Of a DNA stretch of 64,000 bases, positions 26,025 to 34,366 are shown in pieces. The notes beneath the pieces are model-generated. The model was not told where the DNA came from and ran no database searches. It saw only the letters and a program-made list of their open reading frames with translations. A program made the position numbers and the translations under genes. Numbering within the stretch: position 1 is the first letter of the stretch; each line of letters starts with the position of its first letter. This DNA comes from Pyrinomonadaceae bacterium (GTDB lineage Bacteria > Acidobacteriota > Blastocatellia > Pyrinomonadales > Pyrinomonadaceae), in contig JAIBCB010000001.1 of the NCBI GenBank assembly GCA_019694355.1, positions 1-64,000 on the forward strand, read 5' to 3'.

Positions 26025-26240
26025 TTAATTGGGATTCCGAATGGTTTCACGAGATTTGAATTTCTCTAAGCTTCGTCTTAACGGAGCTGCATAAATGCTG
26101 CCTGGATACTTTTGTAGAATATCTTCGACCTCTCTCTGAAACGCAGTTCGGAGGTTAGGATCGCCTTTCACGTCAGTTGAGTCTAGCCACAAGTCAATAG
26201 ATTCTTTAACACGGTTAAACGTTGCTTTCGCGGGCGACAT
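26025..26240 (-). CDS. Small protein, possibly a relic of the same secreted family
   Basis: The 71-residue frame directly precedes the secreted-protein gene. It lacks a signal peptide and a visible ribosome site. Its C-terminal part (FQREVEDILQKYPGSIYAAP) resembles the helical FVxxFPxSVY region of the two neighbouring proteins. It may be the remaining 3' part of a third family member, or a small gene of its own. Confidence 0.4.
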   Translation of the reverse strand: MSPAKATFNRVKESIDLWLDSTDVKGDPNLRTAFQREVEDILQKYPGSIYAAPLRRSLEKFKSRETIRNPN

Positions 26241-26401
26241 TTACAGCCAAGTAGTTGATTTTTGCATCCAATACACGGAAAATAGGCCGAGCGCTTCCTT
26301 GCTGAAGAGGCCCCGGGCTCGAAAATTGCAACTTCGGGTCGTATTTCTCGTGATTATTTCGGGTGAAGAGCCTCGAATTTTTTACACACGCACCGAACTA
26401 T

Positions 26402-28858
26402 ATGAAAAGAAAAGCGGTTTTCCGTATTACCTTGACGTTTGTCCTGCTTTTTGGACTCCTTTCGCCCACATTCGCTCTAGGGATCGGCGACGGCAAAAAG
26501 CACTTCAAGCAGGGAATGAAATACGAAGTTTCCGAGGAATGGGACAAGGCGTGTGAGGAATTTGCACTCGCGGTCAATGAGAACCCCAAGAATCCGGAAT
26601 ACAGGCTTCACCTGCGGCGTGCATTGTTCAATGCTTCGCAGATGTTCATGAAGCGCGGAACGGTCGCGGCTGACGAGAAGGATTACGCCGGTGCGTACAA
26701 CGCGTTCAGGCGTGCTTACGGATTTGACCCGACAAACGAGCTTGCAAAAAGCGAAATGGAGCGAATGGTGCGGCTCCAAAAGGATGCGAATTCGCCCGAT
26801 GGCAAGGCTGCTGACGGTTCGGGCCTAAAGGTAAAGCCTGCGGCATACAAACCGGAAGACGTTCAGTTGCCGCAGCAGCTTGAAAAGCTTCGCGATGTGC
26901 CTTTTCCGGCCGGCATCGATCTGCAGTTCATCGTCAAGGAACTCGCAAAGGACCTCGATCTGAATGTGCTCTTCGACAGCGAATCGCGGCTCGATTCGCG
27001 CAAGGTGAAGATCGAGTTGAAGAACGTTACCTCGGCCCGAGCTCTCGACTATATTTTTCTGCAGGAAAATCTTTTCTTCCAAAAGGTCGGACCGCGTACG
27101 ATCCTCGTTGCGTCGAACAACCGACGCAATATTCTCCAGCAGCTCGTTCTAAAGACGTTCTATCTCGCAAATGCGAGCCCGAAAGACATTCAGAAGGTAA
27201 TTCAGGGTGCGATCCCTGCTCAAGGCGGCCGCCCGCAGACCATCATTCTGCCTGATGACGCTACCAACAGCGTTACGGTTCGCGACACTTCGGAAAATAT
27301 CAAGATCATCGGCCGGCTCATCCGAGCACTCGATAAGGATCGTGCCGAGGTCGTTATGGACGTTGCGATCTACGAGGTCAATCGCGGCGACCTTCTACAG
27401 CTTGGTAACCAGATCGGCACGGGCGGCGATAGAGGAACGCTGCTGAATCTGGGCGGTGTTGGCTTCCCGACGGCGCATCAAGGTTCGACCGGCCCGATCA
27501 CGAGCGGAATGCCTTTCTCGGGAACAGACCTCCTAAGTATCGCGATCGGCCTTCCGATCAGCTCTATTGCCGCACTTCAGAGCAAGACGAACACAAAGCT
27601 TGTCGCATCTACACAGATCCACGCGTTCAACAACGAAGATTCCTCTGCGACGATCGGCCAGCGTGTTCCGGTCCAAAGTGCACAGTTCGTGACGGGTGCC
27701 GGAACAACGCCGGGCAATGGCGGCGTTGTCTCGAATGTTATCAATTACGAAAAGGTCGGCCTCTCGCTGAAGTTCAAGCCGATCGTTTTTCCGAATCAGG
27801 ATGTTCAGGTCGCGATGGAGATCGAGTCGAAGGATATCGGCGCCGGACCGGATCCGTTCACGCCGATCTTCACAGAGCGTACGATCAAAGGAACCGCTCG
27901 CGTTCAGAATAACAAGACGCTGCTTCTCGCCTCCGTCGCTCAGAACAACGAATCGAATGGCCGCACAGGCTTGCCATTGCTCGGACTGATTCCGATCCTC
28001 GGAAGGTTGTTTACCGCACCAAAGAAGCAGAATTCTCAGGTCGATATCGTCATCGCCGTTACACCGCGTGTGATCAGAGCTCCGGCCATCTTGCCCGAAG
28101 ACCTTGTCGAGCAGGACACGGGCAGCCTTGCGACGCCGACCAGCGGCCAGCTTGAGGCGATGATGATCGAAGAACAGCGTGAAGAACTTCTCGCTGCCGC
28201 ACGACGCAAGCCGACAAATGTCGTTATCGATCTTCCTGATCAAAAACCCGATGCTCCGCAGTATGTTCGAACTGACGCTACTGCCCAGACATCACCGGAC
28301 ACAAATTCGCCTGTGCCGGCCAATACGGCATCCGCTGACGCACCGCTGCTCAAGCCGATCGATAACTCGGTTCGAACGCTGAATCTTACCGAAACAGCAG
28401 ATCGCCCGGGCAACTCCGGTGCAACGCCCACCCTCAAACCTTTGAGTACGACGGTGTCTAGTGCGACGGTACAGTTGGCTGCGATCGCGGCGATGAAAGC
28501 CGGCGAGAAAGTTCGCGTTGCTGTCGCATTTTCAAGCCCGGAGGCGTTCCGTTCCGCCGTTCTTGGGGTCAAGTATGACCCGACGAAACTGGCGATACGG
28601 GGCATTTCGCTTGGTGATGCGTTTGGTGAAAAGGCGAATTCAACGGTGATGCCGTTCTTGAACACGGACGGAAAAACATATTTTTCATTGATCGCCCCCG
28701 AAAGAGCGACCACCTCGCCGACAGGTGTGATCGCATACTTGGAGGTCGAAGCTTTGGCCGATGGGGTGCCAGCGATCACTCTCGATAGTGACGTCCTGAA
28801 TTTAATGACGGAGGACGGCCGGAATATCCCGGTCGCCGTCGCGGCAGAAGGGAAGTGA
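26402..28858 (+). CDS. Secretin with N-terminal TPR and C-terminal cohesin-like domain
   Basis: The ATG at 26402 gives a signal peptide (KRKAVFRITLTFVLLFGLL, cleavage after TFA). The 818-residue product has a TPR-like repeat region (about 25-110), an STN/secretin N0-type domain with FIVKELAKDLDLNVLFDS (about 170-230) and an N1-like domain (FYLANASPKDIQKVIQGA). The secretin barrel domain follows (VVMDVAIYEVN, the KTNTKLVASTQIHAFNNE region, LPLLGLIPILGRLFTAP, VDIVIAVTPRVIRAP). After a Pro/Thr-rich stretch the last 140 residues look like a cohesin/dockerin-binding type beta domain (VAVAFSSPEAFRSAVLGVKYDPTKL). It should form the outer-membrane pore of a type IV pilus or type II secretion machine. 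It starts a coupled operon. Confidence 0.88.
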   Translation: MKRKAVFRITLTFVLLFGLLSPTFALGIGDGKKHFKQGMKYEVSEEWDKACEEFALAVNENPKNPEYRLHLRRALFNASQMFMKRGTVAADEKDYAGAYNAFRRAYGFDPTNELAKSEMERMVRLQKDANSPDGKAADGSGLKVKPAAYKPEDVQLPQQLEKLRDVPFPAGIDLQFIVKELAKDLDLNVLFDSESRLDSRKVKIELKNVTSARALDYIFLQENLFFQKVGPRTILVASNNRRNILQQLVLKTFYLANASPKDIQKVIQGAIPAQGGRPQTIILPDDATNSVTVRDTSENIKIIGRLIRALDKDRAEVVMDVAIYEVNRGDLLQLGNQIGTGGDRGTLLNLGGVGFPTAHQGSTGPITSGMPFSGTDLLSIAIGLPISSIAALQSKTNTKLVASTQIHAFNNEDSSATIGQRVPVQSAQFVTGAGTTPGNGGVVSNVINYEKVGLSLKFKPIVFPNQDVQVAMEIESKDIGAGPDPFTPIFTERTIKGTARVQNNKTLLLASVAQNNESNGRTGLPLLGLIPILGRLFTAPKKQNSQVDIVIAVTPRVIRAPAILPEDLVEQDTGSLATPTSGQLEAMMIEEQREELLAAARRKPTNVVIDLPDQKPDAPQYVRTDATAQTSPDTNSPVPANTASADAPLLKPIDNSVRTLNLTETADRPGNSGATPTLKPLSTTVSSATVQLAAIAAMKAGEKVRVAVAFSSPEAFRSAVLGVKYDPTKLAIRGISLGDAFGEKANSTVMPFLNTDGKTYFSLIAPERATTSPTGVIAYLEVEALADGVPAITLDSDVLNLMTEDGRNIPVAVAAEGK

Positions 28859-29478
28859 AGTTTTCGAAGCAAAATGGATACAGCCTGCTTGAGCTTGTCG
28901 CAACGCTCAGCGTGCTTGCGATCCTCGTTATGGGCGCGATCCCGCTTGCTCAGACTGCTGTAAAGCGTCAAAAGGAGACCCGACTTCGAGAGACCCTTCG
29001 TGACGTTCGGCGTGCGATCGACGAGTTCAAGCGTGATTCGCTCGGCGCCTGTCCGCAAGGCTCGGTCTCGTCGGGAAACCGCACGATGCCGGGCGGAAAT
29101 ATTCCGACGGATCCGCGAAGCCGCGTCGTTATCGACGACTGCACGATCTTTACCGTTGACAACCTTGATAGATTTCCGCCGAGTCTTCAGATCCTGGTCG
29201 ATGGCGTAAAGGTGCGTCCGCGTGGTGCAGATGTTCGCGGCGGCCGCGGGCTTGGCGATGATGACACGCAGGCGACCGACATCAACCAGAACAAGGAGCG
29301 GAAGAAGGTTTACTTGCGCGAGCTGCCCGTTGACCCGATGACCGGAAAGACCGAATGGAAGCTGCGTTCGTCATACCAGGAAAAGGACGCCGATTCGTGG
29401 GACAGCATAAACGTTTTTGATATTCGGTCCACCTCCGATGATGAGGCGCTGAACGGCGATAAGTATTCTGATTGGTGA
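28855..29478 (+). CDS. Type II secretion/type IV pilin-like pseudopilin
   Basis: The GTG start overlaps the end of the secretin gene by 4 bases. The N-terminus has the prepilin peptidase site (NG then YSLLELVATLSVLAILVMG), with Glu at position +5 of the mature protein, followed by the long N-terminal helix QTAVKRQKETRLRETLRDVRRAIDEF. The C-terminal region ends with DPMTGKTEWK and a short Asp-rich tail, as in GspG-like major pseudopilins. An insert of about 60 residues (Gly/Arg/Asp-rich) makes it longer than standard GspG. Confidence 0.88.
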   Translation: MKFSKQNGYSLLELVATLSVLAILVMGAIPLAQTAVKRQKETRLRETLRDVRRAIDEFKRDSLGACPQGSVSSGNRTMPGGNIPTDPRSRVVIDDCTIFTVDNLDRFPPSLQILVDGVKVRPRGADVRGGRGLGDDDTQATDINQNKERKKVYLRELPVDPMTGKTEWKLRSSYQEKDADSWDSINVFDIRSTSDDEALNGDKYSDW

Positions 29479-29882
29479 TGTTTAAGAAAATAAGCGATCG
29501 ACGACGCGAGGGCGGTTTTTCCCTGCTCGAATTGATGATCGCAATGTTCATTCTGATCATCTTGATCTCCGTCGCGATACCGACGTACCAAAGAAGTGTG
29601 CAGCACGCAAAGGAAACGGTGCTGCAGGAAAATCTTTGGCAGATGCGGCGTGCGATCGATCAGTTCTATGCGGACAAAGGACATTTGCCAAAAAGTATCG
29701 ATGACCTTGTCACCGAAAAATATCTTCGTGAGAAGCCTATCGATCCCGTGACCGAATCGACGGAATGGACCGAGGTGCAAGGTGACGATCCTGCCGCCAA
29801 AGAGGGCGAAACCGGCCTAAAGGATGTGAAGAGTACGGCTGAAGGCATGGATAGCAACGGCAAGGAGTACGCAAAATACTGA
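29478..29882 (+). CDS. GspG-like pseudopilin
   Basis: The ATG shares a base with the previous stop (TGATG). The 134-residue product has the prepilin site GG then FSLLELMIAMFILIILISVA with Glu+5, the helix YQRSVQHAKETVLQENLWQMRRAIDQFYADKG, and the GspG-typical LVTEKYLREKPIDPVTESTEW. It should be cleaved by a prepilin peptidase and inserted into the pseudopilus or pilus fibre. No prepilin peptidase gene is in the window. Confidence 0.9.
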   Translation: MFKKISDRRREGGFSLLELMIAMFILIILISVAIPTYQRSVQHAKETVLQENLWQMRRAIDQFYADKGHLPKSIDDLVTEKYLREKPIDPVTESTEWTEVQGDDPAAKEGETGLKDVKSTAEGMDSNGKEYAKY

Positions 29883-30823
29883 TGTTCGAATTTCTGACCT
29901 CGCCCAATTTTCCGAACGCCGGCCTCGGCATCGAGGAGCGTTCGATCACTGCTGTTTCATTGGATGGCGGTCGAGGTGGCTTGCGCATAAGGCAATGTGC
30001 AACGAGCTCGATCCCGCCCGGCGTGATCAAGGGTGATTTTTTCGACCAGAACATCATTGATGAATCGGCTTTCATCAAATGTTTGGAAGACACATTGGCA
30101 GTTGCCGGCCTTCTTAATCAAAAGCGTTGGTCGGTCTCGCTTCCGGGAAGTTCGGCCCGCACGGCGATCGTCACGCTTGAGACCGAGCCGTCATCAAAAA
30201 GCGAGTGGCAGGAGATCTTTGATTGGAAAGCCGAACAGACCTTTGGGATCACGGCCTCAGACCTTCGGATCTCACGGAGAAAGATCTCCAACGATGTCGA
30301 GGGACGATCGCGCTACTTTACAACCGCAATACGCCTCGCGGTAATAGATGAATACGAGACGATCTTTGAGCGTTTTGGCCGACGTGCGGGCCTTATTCTT
30401 CCGCGCGTGATCAGCGAGGCCACGTGGCTTCATAACAGGCTGGCCGGTGATGCCTTGCTATTGAGTGCACAGCCGGGCGGGTTTTCGGGCCTTTTGCTCC
30501 GAGGTGACGAGCCTGCGGTGGTGCGTTCCGTTACATGCTCTCCATCGGAGGCCGGGAATGAGATCTATCGGCTCTTGATGTTCTATCACGACCGGTATGG
30601 CGGCATTCTCGAGAACATTCTCCTCATCGGTGAAGAGATCGGACGGAGCGATGTGGTCGCGGCCGCGGCAGAGGCGTTCGGCCGGGAGATCGACGTTCTC
30701 GATGCCGATGATCTAGGGCTTGATCGGGCTGGAACGGGCCTATCTTTTGACGTTCTTGCGGCGCCTGCGGGGCTGGCATCGCTTCATTTTGGTTCGCAGT
30801 CTTCTGCTAAGGCGGCGGCCTGA
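29882..30823 (+). CDS. PilM-like actin-fold protein of the pilus/secretion machine
   Basis: The ATG shares a base with the preceding stop (TGATG). The 313-residue product has the layout of PilM/GspL cytoplasmic domains: an N-terminal AGLGIEERSITAVSLDGGRGG segment, a PGVIKGDFFDQNIIDESAFIKCLED region and the KRWSVSLPGSSARTAIVTLE strand. The EWQEIFDWKAEQTFGI segment matches the WexeqyiP-like region of PilM proteins. PilM links the inner-membrane platform PilNO to the motor. PilN, PilO and motor genes do not follow; the next gene is a sigma factor. Confidence 0.75.
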   Translation: MFEFLTSPNFPNAGLGIEERSITAVSLDGGRGGLRIRQCATSSIPPGVIKGDFFDQNIIDESAFIKCLEDTLAVAGLLNQKRWSVSLPGSSARTAIVTLETEPSSKSEWQEIFDWKAEQTFGITASDLRISRRKISNDVEGRSRYFTTAIRLAVIDEYETIFERFGRRAGLILPRVISEATWLHNRLAGDALLLSAQPGGFSGLLLRGDEPAVVRSVTCSPSEAGNEIYRLLMFYHDRYGGILENILLIGEEIGRSDVVAAAAEAFGREIDVLDADDLGLDRAGTGLSFDVLAAPAGLASLHFGSQSSAKAAA

Positions 30824-30861
30824 AACCTTTTTTCGCAGAATACCGTAGATACTATCTAAAT

Positions 30862-31467
30862 ATGACTTCTGCTTCGATCAACCTAGCGAACATCAGCGAA
30901 CTCTCGGATACCGAGCTTATCGCAAGATCGCTTCGCGGAGGCGCCGATCACTTCGAGGCTCTTGTCCATCGATATCAGCGGCCGATCACGGGCTACGTTT
31001 ATCGTATGCTTGGTGACTTCGAGGCGTCGCTTGACGTAACGCAGGAAGTATTTATTAAGGTTTACAATTCCCTCAGCAAATACAGCTCAGATTACAAGTT
31101 CTCAACCTGGCTTTATCGTATCGCGCACAATGCCGCGATAGATCACATTCGCCGGAATAACATTACGGCCCAAAGTCTTGAGACGGAAAACGACGAAGGC
31201 TCGTTCGAGATGCAGCTTCAATCAAAAGCTCCGAATCCTGAACAGGAGCGGGAGCGAAGCGAATGGCGAACCGAAATTGAGGTCGTTGTTGGCTGTCTAC
31301 CGCCTGCCTATCGTGATCTGATCGTCTTGCGGCATTCGCACGACCTAAGCTACGACGAGATCAAAGACATAACCGGCCTGCCGCTGGGCACGGTCAAGAA
31401 TAGACTGTTCCGCGCCCGCGAGATGATGCGGGAGTTATTTATAAAGCGAGGTTTCGACGGCATTTGA
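30862..31467 (+). CDS. ECF RNA polymerase sigma factor
   Basis: The 201-residue protein has sigma region 2 (FEALVHRYQRPITGYVYRML, LDVTQEVFIKVYNSLSKY, FSTWLYRIAHNAAIDHIRR) that reads the -10 element, and region 4 (LPPAYRDLIVLRHSHDLSYD, EIKDITGLPLGTVKNRLFRA) that reads the -35. There is no C-terminal extension. It is coupled by TGATG to a zinc-finger anti-sigma gene, the usual partner arrangement, and probably responds to an envelope signal. The sigma-controlled promoters are not identified. Confidence 0.95.
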   Translation: MTSASINLANISELSDTELIARSLRGGADHFEALVHRYQRPITGYVYRMLGDFEASLDVTQEVFIKVYNSLSKYSSDYKFSTWLYRIAHNAAIDHIRRNNITAQSLETENDEGSFEMQLQSKAPNPEQERERSEWRTEIEVVVGCLPPAYRDLIVLRHSHDLSYDEIKDITGLPLGTVKNRLFRAREMMRELFIKRGFDGI

Positions 31468-32042
31468 TGGCAACGACGCCAAATTGTGAAAATTTCGATC
31501 TTGCCGCCTATGTTGACGGCGAGCTCGATGCGCGTGCCGATCTTGCTGTCGAAGCGCACTTAGATGTCTGTTCGTCCTGCCGCTCGGAATTGAATGCGCA
31601 GAAGCAGTTTTTGCGTCTTCTTGAGACGGGCCTTCGCAAACCCGAAGCTGAACTGGAACTGCCGCACGACTTTTCGAAGAAGATCATCACGACCGCTGAG
31701 AATAACGTTGTCGGGCTGCGGTCGTGGAAAGAGCGTTTTAATGCTGTCTTTATTATCAGCTCGCTGCTTCTCTTCTCGCTTTTTATCCTTGGTGCGGAAG
31801 GAGCTGATCTCCTCGCAGCGATCAGCACCATTCTGCAGAAGTTGGCGGCGGTGGGCTCGTTTGCGACCCAGATGGCATACTCCTTCCTGATAGGTGTTGT
31901 CGTCCTGGTTCGCTCTTTGGTTCGTATTCTGAACCCTGCGGATGGTGTCCTTGCGGCGGCTGGAGCCTTCGGACTTGTCATCCTATTCTTCTTAGGACTC
32001 AGATTCGTGCCGCTTCGAAAGATCTTGCGTCCTTTAATCTGA
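31467..32042 (+). CDS. Anti-sigma factor with zinc-finger and two membrane segments
   Basis: The 191-residue protein starts with a zf-HC2 domain: NCENFDLAAYVDGEL, then the zinc site H-x3-C-x2-C in AHLDVCSSCRSEL (residues about 29-41). A short cytoplasmic linker is followed by one membrane segment (VFIISSLLLFSLFILG, about 93-110) and more hydrophobic segments near 130-150 and 160-185. It should hold the sigma factor of the preceding gene at the membrane. The ATG shares a base with the sigma stop. Confidence 0.88.
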   Translation: MATTPNCENFDLAAYVDGELDARADLAVEAHLDVCSSCRSELNAQKQFLRLLETGLRKPEAELELPHDFSKKIITTAENNVVGLRSWKERFNAVFIISSLLLFSLFILGAEGADLLAAISTILQKLAAVGSFATQMAYSFLIGVVVLVRSLVRILNPADGVLAAAGAFGLVILFFLGLRFVPLRKILRPLI

Positions 32043-32045
32043 TCC

Positions 32046-33005
32046 GTGAGAAATAGTCCAAGATCCCAGAGTATTTTCGCTCACCGAAATACGTTATTCG
32101 GTGTCTTGATACTTGTCCTGCTCGTAGGCTTGTTTTCAACGCCAGTTTCCGCGCATCCCGAGATCTCTGTTTCCGAAGACCAGAAAATGATAACCGTCGG
32201 TGACGCTCCTGAACAGGAAGTCTATGCCTTCGGTAAATCCGTTACTGTAAATAAACGGGCAAAGGGCGTTCTTGCCATCGGTGGAGACATTGTGATCGAA
32301 GGTCGCATCGAAGGCGATGTCGCTACGATCGGCGGCAACGTTATCCAACGCCACGATGCCTTTGTCGGCGGCGATGTGATAGTGATCGGAGGAGCATATA
32401 AGCCGGAGGCCGAAAGGCCTGCGCGCGTGGACGGAAAGCAGACGGTCGTTTTTGGAATGCTTGAGGAACAACTCAAGGATATTGCCCGCGATCCCGCAAG
32501 CTTGCTCTCACCTTCCGTCTCGCTTAGCTTCTTTGCACAGAGACTGGTGCTCGCCCTTATTTGGTTCGTGATCTCGATGGTCTTTTCGACGATCGCTCCC
32601 GGAGCTGTTGGACGGGCGGCCGCCAAATTGAATCTTTCACCCGTCAAAGTTTGTGCGGCCGGAGCCGGTATTTTTATGGCGACGGGTATCGCCGTCATCG
32701 TCAGTGCAATTACGCTCCCGAACTTTCTAGCTGTGGCCGCCCTCGGGCTTTGCCTGCTTTTGCTGCTTTTCGGATACATTTTCGGCAGGATCGCCCTGCA
32801 CGTTTCGCTTGGTAAATGGATCCAGAGGACCTCGTTTCCTGCGAACAACCGCTCAGAAACTCTCGCCACCCTTACCGGTGTCCTGCTGTGGACGCTTGTC
32901 CTGTCCTTGCCTTATATTTGGCCAATTGCTTTGTTTACAACATTTGCGTTTGGCATCGGCCTGATAGCAATGGCCGTTACGAGGACGCGATCTCACATCG
33001 TTTAG
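32046..33005 (+). CDS. Bactofilin-like polymer-forming domain fused to membrane segments
   Basis: The GTG start lies 3 bases after the anti-sigma stop. The 319-residue product has an N-terminal signal or anchor segment and a right-handed beta-helix-like region rich in short repeats (GKSVTVNKRAKGVLAIGGD, VIEGRIEGDVATIGGNV, VGGDVIVIGG; about residues 58-118), similar to the bactofilin/DUF583 polymer-forming fold. After it come four to five membrane segments (about 155-300). Such proteins probably act at the envelope. Position suggests it is the effector or target of the sigma/anti-sigma pair; this is inference. Confidence 0.75.
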   Translation: MRNSPRSQSIFAHRNTLFGVLILVLLVGLFSTPVSAHPEISVSEDQKMITVGDAPEQEVYAFGKSVTVNKRAKGVLAIGGDIVIEGRIEGDVATIGGNVIQRHDAFVGGDVIVIGGAYKPEAERPARVDGKQTVVFGMLEEQLKDIARDPASLLSPSVSLSFFAQRLVLALIWFVISMVFSTIAPGAVGRAAAKLNLSPVKVCAAGAGIFMATGIAVIVSAITLPNFLAVAALGLCLLLLLFGYIFGRIALHVSLGKWIQRTSFPANNRSETLATLTGVLLWTLVLSLPYIWPIALFTTFAFGIGLIAMAVTRTRSHIV

Positions 33006-33101
33006 GTAGATCTTTCCGCCTTTTGGAATCTTTGCGCAAGGTTTACACAACTTTACATTAAACGTCGAACCTTACTGCTAGTATTTACGTCATACCCCTT
33101 T

Positions 33102-33124
33102 AACAAGGATTCCCTTGTTGGAGG
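33102..33124 (+). promoter_or_regulatory. Leader hairpin and GGAGG before the DUF5666 gene
   Basis: AACAAGG (33102-33108) and CCTTGTT (33113-33119) form a 7-bp stem, followed at once by GGAGG. The GGAGG lies 16 bases before the ATG at 33141, further than ideal, so the hairpin may serve as an mRNA stabiliser instead. Confidence 0.4.
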
Positions 33125-33140
33125 CTAAGAAACTAAAAAT

Positions 33141-34334
33141 ATGACGCAGAACGCAGTAATATCCATTTTTATTCTCTTCATAAGCGCACTGGTCTCACAG
33201 GTCTTTGGACAGACCGTGGATCCGATGAAGCCTGTGCTCGTACGCGGTGATGTTACGGCGGTTTCCGCGAGTTCGGCTACTTTGAATGCCAACGGCAAGA
33301 CCGTTACGGCGGAGTTTTCCGACAAGACCGAATACAAAAAGATCTCTCCGGACCTGAATCTAAGGTCTGCAGTTGTGTCGAATCTGGCCGAAATAAAGGT
33401 CGGCGACAAGCTGATCGTCTCTTGCTTGATCAAGCCGGATGGCGGCTGTAACGCTATTCGAAGCTATTTGGTCAGCACCTCGGAACTTGCTGCAAAAGAG
33501 GCGAAAGAAGCGTCAGAGTGGAAAACTCGCGGCATCTCCGGCAAGGTTGAGTCGATCGACGCCGTCAAGCGAACCGTGACGATCAAGGTAAGCGGTCTTA
33601 CGAGCTCGCAGGCCGTCGTTATCTCGTTCAAGCCGAATGCCGAATTTCTGCATTATGCTGATGATTCGATCGAATTTTCTGACGCAAAGCCGACCGACTT
33701 TTTAGGAATCGGTGTTGGCGATATGCTCAAGGCCGTTGGCGATCGGAGTGCCGATAACACAGCCTTTACAGCCGAGAAAGTGCTTGTCGGATCATTTAAG
33801 ACCATCGCAGGCACGGTCAAGTCGGTCGATGCTTCGAAGAACGAAGTTGTGATATCTGATTTTGCATCGGGCAAAGACGTTACGGTCTCGACCACAAAGG
33901 TGACTACCTTCAAGCGGTTTCCTGCGGAAGACGCGGAAAGGCTTGCCGGCATGCAGGCGGCGATGCGTAACGGCGGTTTCGGTGCCCAGGCCGGCGGACG
34001 GCCTCAAGGAGGCCAGCCGCAAGGCGGAGGTAATCGTCCGGGCTGGCAGCAAGGCGGTCAGCGTCCCGGCGGAATGGCCGGCGGACCTCGCGGCGGTGTT
34101 GACGAAATGCTCGACCGTTTTCCAACGATTACGACGGCAGATCTCAAGGTCGGCGATATGATCGCGATCTCGAGCACGAGGGAGAACGCCTCGGGTCACG
34201 TCACAGCATTCAAACTCCTGGCCGGTGTGGAGCCGTTCCTGCGTTTGGCGCAGATGAATAACGGCGGCGGACGACGCGGTCAAGGCCTTGACGCATCATT
34301 CTCGATACCTGGCCTTGATGGAGGCGGTTTCTAA
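33141..34334 (+). CDS. Secreted DUF5666-type protein with Gly/Gln/Arg-rich segment
   Basis: The 397-residue product has a signal peptide (SIFILFISALVSQVFG). Three OB-like beta units follow with the recurring pattern GxVxxVDxxxxxVTI (VRGDVTAVSASSATL, ISGKVESIDAVKRTVTI, IAGTVKSVDASKNEVVI), each with a VGDxL phrase. This is the DUF5666 pattern. Between residues 275 and 320 lies a low-complexity Gly/Gln/Arg/Pro segment (GGRPQGGQPQGGGNRP), and a final unit with VGDMIAI follows. The role is unknown; repeated single-strand or metal-binding ideas are unsupported. It precedes the Oar-like receptor by 32 bases and is probably co-expressed. Confidence 0.75.
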   Translation: MTQNAVISIFILFISALVSQVFGQTVDPMKPVLVRGDVTAVSASSATLNANGKTVTAEFSDKTEYKKISPDLNLRSAVVSNLAEIKVGDKLIVSCLIKPDGGCNAIRSYLVSTSELAAKEAKEASEWKTRGISGKVESIDAVKRTVTIKVSGLTSSQAVVISFKPNAEFLHYADDSIEFSDAKPTDFLGIGVGDMLKAVGDRSADNTAFTAEKVLVGSFKTIAGTVKSVDASKNEVVISDFASGKDVTVSTTKVTTFKRFPAEDAERLAGMQAAMRNGGFGAQAGGRPQGGQPQGGGNRPGWQQGGQRPGGMAGGPRGGVDEMLDRFPTITTADLKVGDMIAISSTRENASGHVTAFKLLAGVEPFLRLAQMNNGGGRRGQGLDASFSIPGLDGGGF

Positions 34335-34366
34335 ATTTTTCTCAAGTTTTCATTCAAACGATTCAT

